Source: Actinomycetota bacterium (GTDB lineage: Bacteria > Actinomycetota > Actinomycetes > Nanopelagicales > Nanopelagicaceae). Taken from it: a DNA stretch of 35,674 nucleotides. Positions 23,069 to 31,907 of the stretch are shown here, piece after piece. A program made the position numbers and the translations under genes. Positions within the stretch are counted from its first letter, which is position 1. Every line of letters starts with the position of its first letter. The notes beneath the pieces are model-generated. The model was not told the origin of the DNA and ran no database searches. It saw nothing but the letters and a program-made list of their open reading frames with translations. Where the stretch lies: the NCBI GenBank assembly GCA_005787645.1, contig SYAM01000038.1:1-35674 (forward strand). The letters run 5' to 3'.

Positions 23069-24087
23069 GTTCGCTACGAGTTGGATTAGTTGGATATGGG
23101 TTAGGTGGTCGGGTTTTTCACGCACCTCTTCTGGTGGGGGCAGGGTTTGAAATCGGAGCAATCCTTACCAATTCGCCCGAGCGAAGTTCTCAGGCAAAGA
23201 GGGATTTTCCAAGCGCGATAATCGTCTCAACTCTGGACGAGTTACTGTCATCTACTCCAGATGTAGTGGTCATCTCTTCGGCAAATCACGTGCATGCCGA
23301 GCAAGCGCTCGCAAGTATTGCTGCGGGAGTGGCAACAATCATTGATAAACCCGTTGGCCGAGACCTGCCAGAAACCAAAGCAATCTTTAGCGCTGCTGAG
23401 AGCGCAGGAGTAAAGGTATGCGCCTTCTTCAACCGTCGGTGGGATAGCGATGCCCTGACCCTAAAAAGGGTGATTCGCGAGAGATCTCTCGGTTCGATTC
23501 ACCGCTTTGAATCCAGGTTCGAAAGATATAAACCTGAAATCGCTAATTTCGGATGGCGGGATGCGAGCGATCGCGAATCCGGTGGAGGATGGTTATTAGA
23601 TATCCAAACTCATTTGGTTGCTGGAGCGCTTGATCTTTTTGGACCTGCGGAGGTGGGTTTTGCTTCGATGCGTAATATTCGTGGCGCCTCCGATGATGAT
23701 GTGATCATCGTGCTCCACCATTTGATGGGAGTGGATTCTTATCTCACTGCAAGTGCGGTTGCCGGATTCACAGGTCCGCGAGTGCGTTTATCTGCTCGAG
23801 GCGGAACCGTCGTTATAGATGATCTTGATCCTCAGGAGGATTTGCTCAAGAGTGGAAAAATTCCCCATGGTGGTAAATGGTCGATGTCTACTCAATCGCA
23901 AGCGAAGCTTTATCGAGGAGATAACAGTTCCTTTGAAGAGATCCCTGCCGAGAATGGGAGCTATGTCGATTTCTATCTCCAAGTACGGCGCGCGCTAGAG
24001 AGTGATGCACCCATGCCAGTACCAAATAAAGACGCACTTGAGGTTGCCCGCCTTATCGATATCGCCCGAGAGATATCACTGAGGTGA
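23065..24087 (+). CDS. Gfo/Idh/MocA-family oxidoreductase
   Basis: A 340-residue NAD(P)-dependent dehydrogenase. It has the Rossmann motif VGLVGYGLGGRVFHAPLL, the EKP-like active-site segment IIDKPVGRD (Asp replacing Glu), and GGGWLLDIQTHLVAGALDLFG, which matches the conserved G-G-x-L-x-D-x-x-x-H catalytic block. The start is taken as a TTG at 23065 that overlaps the MMPL stop as TTGA, because conserved sequence begins only four residues later. An upstream start at 23029 would add non-conserved residues from inside the MMPL gene. The substrate, probably a polyol or sugar, is unknown. It overlaps the FAD enzyme by 4 bp. Confidence 0.9.
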   Translation: MSSLRVGLVGYGLGGRVFHAPLLVGAGFEIGAILTNSPERSSQAKRDFPSAIIVSTLDELLSSTPDVVVISSANHVHAEQALASIAAGVATIIDKPVGRDLPETKAIFSAAESAGVKVCAFFNRRWDSDALTLKRVIRERSLGSIHRFESRFERYKPEIANFGWRDASDRESGGGWLLDIQTHLVAGALDLFGPAEVGFASMRNIRGASDDDVIIVLHHLMGVDSYLTASAVAGFTGPRVRLSARGGTVVIDDLDPQEDLLKSGKIPHGGKWSMSTQSQAKLYRGDNSSFEEIPAENGSYVDFYLQVRRALESDAPMPVPNKDALEVARLIDIAREISLR

Positions 24088-25256
24088 TTGTAGTAATTGG
24101 CGGCGGCCTAACAGGATTACGGGCTTCGCTGACCATACAAGAAAGTGGTCAACAGGTTCAGTTGATTGAGGGAAATAGCAATATTGGTGGACGAGTCTCT
24201 TCACAAGAGATCGATGGTTTCACAATTGATCGTGGGTTTCAGGTCATCAACCCCGGTTATCGGGAATTACAACGGCTTCATATTCGCACCCATTTCCACC
24301 CGATCCCCGCGGGTGCGGCAGCGATGGTCGGCGGACAGTGGCGCTTCTTTGGTGATCCGCGGCGAGAGATTCGAACGATTGTCGAAGCGCTCCCCAGCAT
24401 CGCAAGCAATCCGCTGCCCTTCTTTTCGCTGTTGCGTGCAGTCTTATTCGCCAGAATTGACGAAGGAGAGAGCGCGGCGACATTTCTCCAGCGAATCGGA
24501 ATAAATGGTGAAATTTATGATGCGATAGTCGAGCCTTTTCTTCGTGGTGTTTTTCTCATTGAACTAACGCAGGTAGATGCGAGATTTGCCAGGCGCGTAC
24601 TCCGTTCACTTTATCGCCAAGTTCCAGGCCTTCCCGACGGAGGCGTGCAAGCTCTCTCGCAGGAGCTACGTAATAGATTAAAATCCATTCATTGTGGTGA
24701 GTTGGTCCACGAGGTAACCCGCTCTGGAAAAGGATTCTCCGTAAGAACGGAGAGTTCGACAATCTCCGCTCGAAAAGTGATCGTTGCCGCAGATTACTCA
24801 AGTGCTCTAAAATTCTCAGATCATCTGCCGAGCATCCATCATGCTCGCTCGACTGCCTGGTATTTCACACTCGAACACCCGTTACATATGCAACACCAAC
24901 TCCACGTTGCATCATTGAATTCTGGGCCCATAGTCACGGCAATAGATCTTGCAGCTGTAGTGCCCAGTTATTCACCAGATGGTCGAGGCTTGCTCTCCGT
25001 CACAACTCTTGATACATGCGATGAATCTGCGGTGCGAAGTCAACTGGCAGAAATGTATGGCGAAGCGATAACTGGCGATCTCATCACTGTATTTGATATC
25101 GATAATGCGCTACCTATCCTTGCACCGGGAGCGAGTCGAAGCGGAATTCTTGAAGAAGATGGGCTGATCTTCGCAGGTGACTACCTCACCGAACCATCTC
25201 AGAATGGCGCGCTGCTATCAGGTCGTTTAGCGGGGGAATCTGCAATCAACAACTAA
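24084..25256 (+). CDS. FAD-dependent amine oxidoreductase-like protein
   Basis: A 390-residue flavoprotein of the amine oxidase/phytoene desaturase/protoporphyrinogen oxidase superfamily. It has the dinucleotide motif VVIGGGLTGLRASLTIQESG, the GGR motif SNIGGRVSSQEIDGF, and a C-terminal FAD block LIFAGDYLTEPSQNGALLSG with G.Y......GA..SG. FTIDRGFQVINPGY is typical of uncharacterised actinobacterial members. The GTG start overlaps the preceding stop (GTGA). The reaction is not predictable. It converges on the TIGR01777 gene with 20 bp between stops. Confidence 0.88.
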   Translation: MIVVIGGGLTGLRASLTIQESGQQVQLIEGNSNIGGRVSSQEIDGFTIDRGFQVINPGYRELQRLHIRTHFHPIPAGAAAMVGGQWRFFGDPRREIRTIVEALPSIASNPLPFFSLLRAVLFARIDEGESAATFLQRIGINGEIYDAIVEPFLRGVFLIELTQVDARFARRVLRSLYRQVPGLPDGGVQALSQELRNRLKSIHCGELVHEVTRSGKGFSVRTESSTISARKVIVAADYSSALKFSDHLPSIHHARSTAWYFTLEHPLHMQHQLHVASLNSGPIVTAIDLAAVVPSYSPDGRGLLSVTTLDTCDESAVRSQLAEMYGEAITGDLITVFDIDNALPILAPGASRSGILEEDGLIFAGDYLTEPSQNGALLSGRLAGESAINN

Positions 25257-25276
25257 TGGTAATTCAGAGTGCAGGA

Positions 25277-26161
25277 TTAGTGTGCAGCCAATTTCGCTAA
25301 TGCTGGAGCAAGATGGGGGTGGTCAAAGGTAAAGCCTGCCTCATTGAGCCGTTCTGGGAGAACGCGTTTTGAACCGAGGATCTCGGTAGAGAATCCACCC
25401 AATGTGAGCTTGAGCGCGAAGCCTGGCACCGGCAGGAGCGCTGGCCTACGAAGCGCGCGAGCAAGAGCCGCAGTAAATTCACTATTCGTTGCTGGATTAG
25501 GGGCAGTGAGATTGATAGGCCCCGAAAGATCGCTGTCAATGAGGAAATCGATTGCGCGAACCTCATCATGAATAGTGATCCAGGACCACCATTGCTTTCC
25601 TGAGCCTAGTTTTCCTCCGAAGCCAAATTTGAAAAGCGGCATCATTCTTCCCAAGGCTCCGCCAGTGGGATCAAGGACTAGACCAGTACGTATCTTCACC
25701 GTTCTCACAGATGGAGCGCTATCAGCGGCGCGCTCCCACTCAAGACATACATGCGCAAGGAAATCATCCCCGCCACGATCGTTTTCAGTTACGGCACGAT
25801 TTCCCGTCTCTCCGTACCAGCCAATTGCACTTGATGAGACAAGTGATTTGATTTTCAATTCCTCGGCGGCATTGGCAATAGTTGTCGTTCCATAGAGTCG
25901 AGAATTGAGAATCTCACCCTTGTATGCGGTGCTCCACCGTTTATCTCCGACACCAGCGCCTGCAAGGTGCACAATCGAATCAACTCCTTCAAGGGCGACA
26001 AGATCCACCTTGCCCTCCATGGGATCCCAGAGCGCTTCATCCTTTGCTCGTGGTTCGCGTCGGACCAGTTTGATGACAGTGTCACCTTTCTCACGTAGGT
26101 GAGCAACAAGTGCCGAACCAATCAGACCTGAAGCGCCAGTAACTGCGATGGTCCGTGACAT
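25277..26161 (-). CDS. TIGR01777-family NAD-dependent epimerase-like protein
   Basis: A 294-residue extended-SDR protein of the TIGR01777 group. It has the N-terminal IAVTGASGLIGSALVAHL, the motif IVHLAGAGVGDKRW, the active-site region SSAIGWYGETG, the later WSWITIHDEV and INLTAPNPATNSEFTAALAR, and the C-terminal VLPERLNEAGF. Its function is unsettled; relatives are annotated as nucleoside-diphosphate-sugar epimerases or as division-inhibitor-like. It starts 5 bp after sucB and probably ends the pepA-lpdA-sucB transcript. The conserved pairing with sucB/lpdA is known in actinobacteria but unexplained. Confidence 0.93.
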   Translation of the reverse strand: MSRTIAVTGASGLIGSALVAHLREKGDTVIKLVRREPRAKDEALWDPMEGKVDLVALEGVDSIVHLAGAGVGDKRWSTAYKGEILNSRLYGTTTIANAAEELKIKSLVSSSAIGWYGETGNRAVTENDRGGDDFLAHVCLEWERAADSAPSVRTVKIRTGLVLDPTGGALGRMMPLFKFGFGGKLGSGKQWWSWITIHDEVRAIDFLIDSDLSGPINLTAPNPATNSEFTAALARALRRPALLPVPGFALKLTLGGFSTEILGSKRVLPERLNEAGFTFDHPHLAPALAKLAAH

Positions 26162-26166
26162 CGCCT

Positions 26167-27816
26167 TTATATTCCTAAGTCAGCTTCGAAGCGACCAAGT
26201 TCTAAACGCTCTTTGAGCGTGCCCAAGAATCGTGCTGCATCGGCGCCGTCAACGATCCGATGGTCATAAGAGATTGCAAGGTAAACCATTGATCGGATCG
26301 CAATCTTCTCTTCACCATCACTCTCAGTAATGACGACTGGACGTTTCACAATCGAGCCAATTCCCAGAATTGCTACCTGAGGTTGGTTGATGATCGGGGT
26401 ATCAAAGAGCGCACCCCGACTTCCCGTGTTCGTAATTGTGAATGTGCCACCGCTTAATTCATCAGGATTGATCTTGCTTTCGCGGGTCCGTAATGCAACA
26501 TCATTGATTCGGCGGGCTAAACCACCGAGATTCAAGTCACCAGCATCTTTTATCACCGGAACGAGCAGGCCGCGTTCTGTATCTACGGCGATGCCAAGAT
26601 TCTCCGTGCCATGATAGACGATATTTTCACCATCAATCGAGGCATTCACGACTGGATGTTGTTTGAGCGCCTCACAGACTGCTACCGCAAAGAACGGCAG
26701 GAAAGTGAGGTTGACCCCTTCGCGCTCTTGGAAAGCGTTCTTTGCTTTTGCACGCAGTTTCGCAATCTTGGTCACATCTACCTCGATAACAGTGGTGAGT
26801 TGCGCAGCTGTTTGGAGCGATTCAACCATTCGCGAGGCGATGACTTTTCGCAAGCGCGTCATTGGAACACTCGTGCCGCGAAGTGGAGAGGTGGTAACGG
26901 TAGCTGCTGGACTTGATGGTGCGCTAACCGCCTGAACTGGAGCTGGCGTCACATTTGCAACCGGAGTCAGCGCGCGTGCTCGTTCAGCAGCATCGTAAAC
27001 ATCTTGTTTGCGAATCCGTCCACCAACGCCTGTTCCAGAGATGCTCGCAAGATCAACCTGAAGCTCTGCAGCAAGTTTTCGTACTAGTGGTGTTACGTAC
27101 GAATCAGATTCAACGCCTCTGCTCTGGGCAACCTGGGCAACCTGGGCAACCGGTGCGGGAATCGTATTCATGGGAGCGGGCTGTGCAGGAGCAGCAACAG
27201 GAGCAGCAACAGGAGCCGATGGAGCGCTCACTCCACCAGATGGAGTAATCGCAGCGAGTTTGCCGCCCACTGGGACCACAGAATCTGCAGGAGCAAAAAT
27301 CTCACTGACCGATCCAGCTACAGGAGAGGGGATTTCGGTATCAACTTTGTCGGTGGAGACTTCAAGGAGAGCTTCATCCATTGCGATGGATTCACCAACA
27401 TTCTTGAGCCAACGGGTAACAGTGCCTTCGGTGACGCTCTCACCAAGTGCTGGCATCACCACAATTTCTGCAGACTTTGCAGAGGTGTTAGCGCTCACAA
27501 CAGCTGGTACTGCTGGTGGAGCAGGAGTTGGCGCTGGCGTGGCTGGAGCAGGAGTTGAAAGCGGAGCCGCAGCGGGTGAACCATCATTGATGACGACTAA
27601 TTCGGCGCCCACCGGAACAGTTTGATCAACTGCAACGAGAATCTTTGCAACGGTGCCAGCGACGGGAGAGGGGATTTCGGTATCGACCTTGTCGGTCGAA
27701 ACCTCTAGGAGCGGTTCGTCGACTGCGACCTGATCGCCTTCATTCTTGAGCCAACGAGTAACGGTGCCTTCGGTCACGCTCTCACCAAGGGCTGGCATCA
27801 CCACATTAAATGACAT
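26167..27816 (-). CDS. sucB: 2-oxoacid dehydrogenase E2 (dihydrolipoamide succinyltransferase), two lipoyl domains
   Basis: A 549-residue E2. Two lipoyl domains each carry the modified Lys in EVSTDKVDTEIPSP (K43 and K157). They are joined by Ala/Pro/Val linkers, then an E3-binding domain (about 240-275, VTPLVRKLAAEL...GVGGRIRKQDV), then a catalytic domain with SYDHRIVDGADAARFL (His519, Asp523). Actinobacterial E2 of this type is annotated SucB but can serve both pyruvate and 2-oxoglutarate complexes. A strong AGGAG precedes the ATG. It lies between lpdA and the TIGR01777 gene. The lipoyl domains are near duplicates even at DNA level. Confidence 0.96.
   Translation of the reverse strand: MSFNVVMPALGESVTEGTVTRWLKNEGDQVAVDEPLLEVSTDKVDTEIPSPVAGTVAKILVAVDQTVPVGAELVVINDGSPAAAPLSTPAPATPAPTPAPPAVPAVVSANTSAKSAEIVVMPALGESVTEGTVTRWLKNVGESIAMDEALLEVSTDKVDTEIPSPVAGSVSEIFAPADSVVPVGGKLAAITPSGGVSAPSAPVAAPVAAPAQPAPMNTIPAPVAQVAQVAQSRGVESDSYVTPLVRKLAAELQVDLASISGTGVGGRIRKQDVYDAAERARALTPVANVTPAPVQAVSAPSSPAATVTTSPLRGTSVPMTRLRKVIASRMVESLQTAAQLTTVIEVDVTKIAKLRAKAKNAFQEREGVNLTFLPFFAVAVCEALKQHPVVNASIDGENIVYHGTENLGIAVDTERGLLVPVIKDAGDLNLGGLARRINDVALRTRESKINPDELSGGTFTITNTGSRGALFDTPIINQPQVAILGIGSIVKRPVVITESDGEEKIAIRSMVYLAISYDHRIVDGADAARFLGTLKERLELGRFEADLGI
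27124..27150. repeat. Three tandem 9-bp repeats in the sucB linker
   Basis: CTGGGCAAC is repeated three times without change; on the coding strand it gives an Ala-Gln-Val repeat in the linker between the second lipoyl domain and the E3-binding domain. Such repeats can vary in number by slippage while keeping frame. Confidence 0.9.
27188..27211. repeat. Two tandem 12-bp repeats in the sucB linker
   Basis: GGAGCAGCAACA occurs twice in tandem with a partial third copy; it encodes an Ala-Pro-Val-Ala linker repeat on the minus strand. It lies 37 bp from the 9-bp repeat array. Confidence 0.85.
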
Positions 27817-27850
27817 CGTCTTCTCCTCTTATTCTCGCTAATCGTAATAA

Positions 27851-29215
27851 CTATCCGTGAGCGTGCAATGGCTTGCCCGCCAAAGCCAGGTGAGCCTCGC
27901 CCATCGCCTCTGACATGGTGGGGTGGGCGTGGATTAGCGGGGCGACATCATCGGCGCTCGCCTCCCAGTTGAAGATTAATTGCGCCTCAGCGAGTAATTC
28001 TCCAACGCGAGAGCCAACCATATGTATTCCCAATACCGGACCGTTCTTCTCTGAAACTAGTTTTATCGAACCTGAGGTACGCAAGATTTGAGATTTCCCA
28101 TTTCCCGCCAAATCGTAAACCAGCTCCACCACATCATGTCCGCGCTCTTTTGCCTGCGCCGTCGTCAATCCCACTGATGCAACTTCTGGCTCCGAATAGG
28201 TCACCCGTGGAACACCGTCGTAGTTGATTGGTCGAGGGTTTAGTCCTGCAATCTCTTCGGCGACAAGAATCCCCTCACCAAAACCTACATGTGCCAGTTG
28301 GAGCGTAGGAATCAGATCGCCAACGGCAAATACATTTGGCAGATTAGTGCGGCACTTCTCATTGACGAGAACGTACCCACGCTCCATAGCCACGCCAATC
28401 TCTTCATACCCCAGGTTTGCAGATGTTGGTCCGCGGCCGACGGAGACAAGAAGGAGATCTGCTTCGAATTCACGTCCATCTTCGAGTAGAACCTTCACGC
28501 CATTTTCAGTTGGCGTAGCGCTCTTGAAGCGCACTCCGAGTTCGAAATTGATTCCACGTTTCCGGTAAGCGCGCTCTAGCAACTTCGAGGACGATTCATC
28601 CTCTAGTGGAACGAGGTGTTGCAATCCTTCAATGATGCGCACTTCAGAACCAAATGATTTCCAGACCGAAGCAAACTCACACCCGATCACGCCACCACCA
28701 AGAACAATGACGCTCTTGGGAACATAGTCCAATCCCAGGGCATGATCACTGGTGACGATCGTGGTCCCATTGATCTCGAGTCCCGGAAGAGACTTGGGGT
28801 AGGAGCCAGTAGCAAGTACGAGATTTTTCCCAGTGTACTTTTCGCCATTTACTTCAACGGTGTCGGATGAGACCACTTTGCCATGGCCCTCGATAAAGGT
28901 GATGCCCCGACTTTTCACTAGACCTTGAAGGCCTTTGTAGAGTTTCGAGACCACACCATCTTTATAGGTGTTCACTCCAGGCATATCGATGCCACCTAAT
29001 TCAGCAACGACTCCAAACTCATGCGCTTCCCTCGTGTTATCGGCAATCTCCCCGGCATGAAGAAGGGCTTTGGTGGGGATGCAGCCTCGATGAAGACAGG
29101 TGCCACCTAACTTGCCCGCTTCAATCAGCGCCACGGAGAGACCAAGTTGAGCCGATCGAAGAGCGCAGGCATAGCCACCTGAGCCGCCACCAAGAATCAC
29201 TACATCAAAGGACAT
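27851..29215 (-). CDS. lpdA: Dihydrolipoamide dehydrogenase
   Basis: The 454-residue E3 component. It has the FAD motif VILGGGSGGYACALRSAQLG, the redox disulfide C40/C45 in GGTCLHRGCIPTK, the NAD motif VIVLGGGVIGCEFASVW, and the C-terminal active site LIHAHPTMSEA with His and Glu for the dimer partner. It re-oxidises dihydrolipoyl groups of SucB and of the glycine cleavage H protein, producing NADH. AGGTAG precedes the ATG. It is 34 bp upstream of sucB and 56 bp downstream of pepA, all minus strand. Confidence 0.97.
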   Translation of the reverse strand: MSFDVVILGGGSGGYACALRSAQLGLSVALIEAGKLGGTCLHRGCIPTKALLHAGEIADNTREAHEFGVVAELGGIDMPGVNTYKDGVVSKLYKGLQGLVKSRGITFIEGHGKVVSSDTVEVNGEKYTGKNLVLATGSYPKSLPGLEINGTTIVTSDHALGLDYVPKSVIVLGGGVIGCEFASVWKSFGSEVRIIEGLQHLVPLEDESSSKLLERAYRKRGINFELGVRFKSATPTENGVKVLLEDGREFEADLLLVSVGRGPTSANLGYEEIGVAMERGYVLVNEKCRTNLPNVFAVGDLIPTLQLAHVGFGEGILVAEEIAGLNPRPINYDGVPRVTYSEPEVASVGLTTAQAKERGHDVVELVYDLAGNGKSQILRTSGSIKLVSEKNGPVLGIHMVGSRVGELLAEAQLIFNWEASADDVAPLIHAHPTMSEAMGEAHLALAGKPLHAHG

Positions 29216-29271
29216 CTACCTAACTCCACTCTCGGGTGCTATCACGTTTTGCAGGAGATATCCTCCCACTT

Positions 29272-30765
29272 TCACCGGGTACTCGTGACCTCGGCGAGAT
29301 GGACCAGCGAGCGAACGGCAAAGCCCACCCCGCCTACGGGGGTGTACCCGTGAGGATCTCCCTCGTTATAGGAGGGGCCGGCGATATCCAAATGGAGCCA
29401 GGGCAAATCGGTAGGAACGAACTCGCGTAAGAAGAGGCCAGCAACCAGCATCCCACCCATGCGCTCGCCGATATTTGCAAGATCAGCAGTTGGGGAATCT
29501 AACGAGGGGCGCAACTCCTCGGGAAGTGGCATAGGCCAAAAGTTCTCACCCGCACTTCTGGCCGCATTCAAGAATCGATCTCGGAATCGATCGTCGTTAC
29601 CCATCACTGCCGCAGTTCTTTTCCCAAGCGCGATGATTTGCGCTCCCGTTAACGTTGCAACATCGATGATGCCATCGAGATCTTTACTCACTTCAACTGC
29701 TCGCACCAAGGCATCAGCGAGGATTAATCGACCTTCTGCATCGGGATTCAAGACTTCGACAGTCTTCCCACCATAAATCGATATGACATCGCTAGGCCTA
29801 GTGGCAGATTCGCTCACCATGTTCTCAGCAAGTGGCGCCCATACATCAATCGCAACTGGAATCTTTAATTCGGCAATCGCAATGATTGCACCGACAACTG
29901 CGGCTGCGCCACTCATATCCGATTTCATCGCCTCCATACCTTGAGCTGGCTTTAACGCCAGACCCCCGGTGTCGAAGGTGATTCCTTTGCCTACATACGC
30001 ATATTTCCTCCGCGCTTTCGCAGGACGATATGAGAGATGGAGTAAACGAGGAGGATTGACAGAACCTTGGCCTACCGCAGTGATTCCACCGTAACCTTCA
30101 TTGCGAAGTTGTACATCGCTCTTCACTTGAACTTTCACAGAGCTAGGCAAAAGTTTTCTGACAAGCGCGACGAAAGTAGTTGGCGTCAGATAACTTGGCG
30201 GCATGTTGATGAGATCGCGCACCATGAGCACCTGTTTGACAATGATCTCGGATCTCTTGAGAGTTTGTGCGCTATTTTTGATTGAGCGCCCTGGAGCGAT
30301 TGTGATTCTCTCTAGTTGCTTTGGATTTATGGAAGAACCTTTAAATTGGTGGAATTGATAGGCGCCAAGAAGAGCACCCTCTGCGATCGCTGCCAATTCA
30401 TCACTATTTCCAATTTCAATGGCAAAAGTGGCGCGAGCGTGACCAGCAAGTGCTCGTGAGGCAGCGCCCGCGGCGCGTCGAAGTTGCTCCAGATCGCTCT
30501 TCGTCGGTAGCGCGGCAGCAATAATCAATCGACCCGCTGGATCAGTCAGCGACCGAGTTTCATCCGGTTCACCCTTTACATGCGTATTTTCCAGGGCGCG
30601 CGTAAGCCATTGTGCGCTCTCTGCGGAGAGCGCCTTGACTGCCAATGAGAGCGTGAGCGAACTTATGGAGTTTTTCACGCTCACTCGATAACCAACTACC
30701 AAAGGTTCGGATCTTCCTGGCGCTCCCAGCGCGAGTGCGGTGACTTTTGTCGAGATTGGCTTCAT
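29272..30765 (-). CDS. pepA: Leucyl aminopeptidase (M17)
   Basis: A 497-residue cytosolic aminopeptidase. The catalytic C-terminal domain has the metal-binding Lys/Asp region GKGITFDTGGLALKPAQGME, MKSDMSGAAAVVGA, and the family signature NPDAEGRLILADAL (NTDAEGR in most members; Thr to Pro here). The N-terminal domain is variable, as usual. It removes N-terminal residues in peptide turnover. The ATG has TAGGCT ending 6 nt upstream and no ribosome site, so it is probably leaderless. Only 35 bp separates it from the divergent gcvT. It precedes lpdA-sucB. Confidence 0.95.
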   Translation of the reverse strand: MKPISTKVTALALGAPGRSEPLVVGYRVSVKNSISSLTLSLAVKALSAESAQWLTRALENTHVKGEPDETRSLTDPAGRLIIAAALPTKSDLEQLRRAAGAASRALAGHARATFAIEIGNSDELAAIAEGALLGAYQFHQFKGSSINPKQLERITIAPGRSIKNSAQTLKRSEIIVKQVLMVRDLINMPPSYLTPTTFVALVRKLLPSSVKVQVKSDVQLRNEGYGGITAVGQGSVNPPRLLHLSYRPAKARRKYAYVGKGITFDTGGLALKPAQGMEAMKSDMSGAAAVVGAIIAIAELKIPVAIDVWAPLAENMVSESATRPSDVISIYGGKTVEVLNPDAEGRLILADALVRAVEVSKDLDGIIDVATLTGAQIIALGKRTAAVMGNDDRFRDRFLNAARSAGENFWPMPLPEELRPSLDSPTADLANIGERMGGMLVAGLFLREFVPTDLPWLHLDIAGPSYNEGDPHGYTPVGGVGFAVRSLVHLAEVTSTR

Positions 30766-30777
30766 GGTACGAGCCTA
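30766..30777 (-). promoter_or_regulatory. Leaderless-type -10 element before pepA
   Basis: TAGGCT (30777-30772) is followed by CGTACC and then the ATG. The -35 zone would overlap the gcvT start region. Confidence 0.5.
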
Positions 30778-30788
30778 ACGATTCGCGG

Positions 30789-30800
30789 TAAGTTGCGGTT
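30789..30800 (+). promoter_or_regulatory. Leaderless-type -10 element before gcvT
   Basis: TAAGTT (30789-30794) is followed by GCGGTT and then the ATG. No Shine-Dalgarno is present. It faces the pepA element 11 bp away. Confidence 0.5.
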
Positions 30801-31907
30801 ATGGAATCGCCCCTCCTTGAGCTCCATCGCTCCCTCGGGGCTAAGTTGGGTGACTTTGCAGGGTGGCAGATGCCTCTGGAGTATCCCGCTCCCATCGGGG
30901 GTGGAACTTTGGCCGAACATGAAGCGGTCCGTGAGACGGTGGCCATATTTGATGTTTCACATTTGGGAAAGATATCTATTTCCGGAACAGGTGCGAAGGC
31001 TTGGGTGAATGAGATTTTCACCAATAATTTAGAGAAAATTACCTCCGGGCAAGCGCAATACTCATTGCTCTGCGCACCGAATGGCGGAGTAATAGATGAC
31101 GTCATTATCTACTGCAAAGGTGATGACGAAATTCTCATCGTGCCAAATGCAGCAAATTCAGCAGAGGTCTTTCACATCTTAAATGAACAGCGCTCACTCT
31201 CTGATGCACATCTCAAACTGGCAAATCTCCATGAAGATTTCGCAGTCATTGCTGTGCAAGGGCCCCTTTCATCTCGTGCGTTGGCTCACGTCGGTATAGA
31301 TGTTTCGCTCGAATACATGTCCTTTACGGAAATCTCATTCGAAGGGTCCACATTTACGCTCTGTCGCACTGGTTATTCGGGTGAACATGGTTATGAGTTA
31401 ATTCCACCGCGTGAGATTGCAGTGTCATTGTGGAATACCTTGACTAGAGCAATTCTGGCGCTAGATGGAAAGATTGCAGGGCTTGGAGCGCGCGATACCT
31501 TACGTACGGAAATGGGTTATCCACTCCACGGCCACGAACTCTCTCTGGATATCTCTCCATTGGATGCCAATCTCTCCTGGGCGGTGGGCTGGCAAAAGAA
31601 ATCCTTCAGTGGCCACGAAGCCCTCCGCGAACAACAGGCAAAAGGGATCGAGCGAATACTCCGTGGTTTACTACTGACCGAAAAAGGAATTCCACGTGCG
31701 GGAATGTTGGTTCGCAATTCAGTTGGAGCGGTGGTTGGTGAAGTGACAAGTGGAACCTTTTCTCCAACGCTTAAGCAGGGGATAGCGCTAGCCTTCATTG
31801 AAGCCGGCATTGAAGTTGGCGAGCAGTTGCTCGTCGACGTTAGAGGACGGGCTTTAGGAGCGGTCGTGGTCAAACCGCCATTTGTTCCCTCGCATGTTCG
31901 CGATTAA
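30801..31907 (+). CDS. gcvT: Glycine cleavage system T protein (aminomethyltransferase)
   Basis: A 368-residue T protein that transfers the methylene group from aminomethyl-lipoyl H protein to tetrahydrofolate. It has the N-terminal GAKLGDFAGWQMPLEY, the EH...R segment, FDVSHLGKI, the folate-site region RTGYSGEHGYEL, GLGARDTLRTEMGYPLHG with the conserved Asp/Arg, and C-terminal GEVTSGTFSPTL. gcvP and gcvH are not in the window. It lies beside the lipoate-dependent genes lpdA/sucB. The last 38 bp overlap the convergent ECF S-component gene. Confidence 0.95.
   Translation: MESPLLELHRSLGAKLGDFAGWQMPLEYPAPIGGGTLAEHEAVRETVAIFDVSHLGKISISGTGAKAWVNEIFTNNLEKITSGQAQYSLLCAPNGGVIDDVIIYCKGDDEILIVPNAANSAEVFHILNEQRSLSDAHLKLANLHEDFAVIAVQGPLSSRALAHVGIDVSLEYMSFTEISFEGSTFTLCRTGYSGEHGYELIPPREIAVSLWNTLTRAILALDGKIAGLGARDTLRTEMGYPLHGHELSLDISPLDANLSWAVGWQKKSFSGHEALREQQAKGIERILRGLLLTEKGIPRAGMLVRNSVGAVVGEVTSGTFSPTLKQGIALAFIEAGIEVGEQLLVDVRGRALGAVVVKPPFVPSHVRD

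Noticed and set aside
27170..27625. 151-codon plus-strand frame opposite sucB
   Set aside because: It is antisense to the lipoyl-domain and Ala/Pro linker repeats; low-complexity coding gives long open frames on the other strand.
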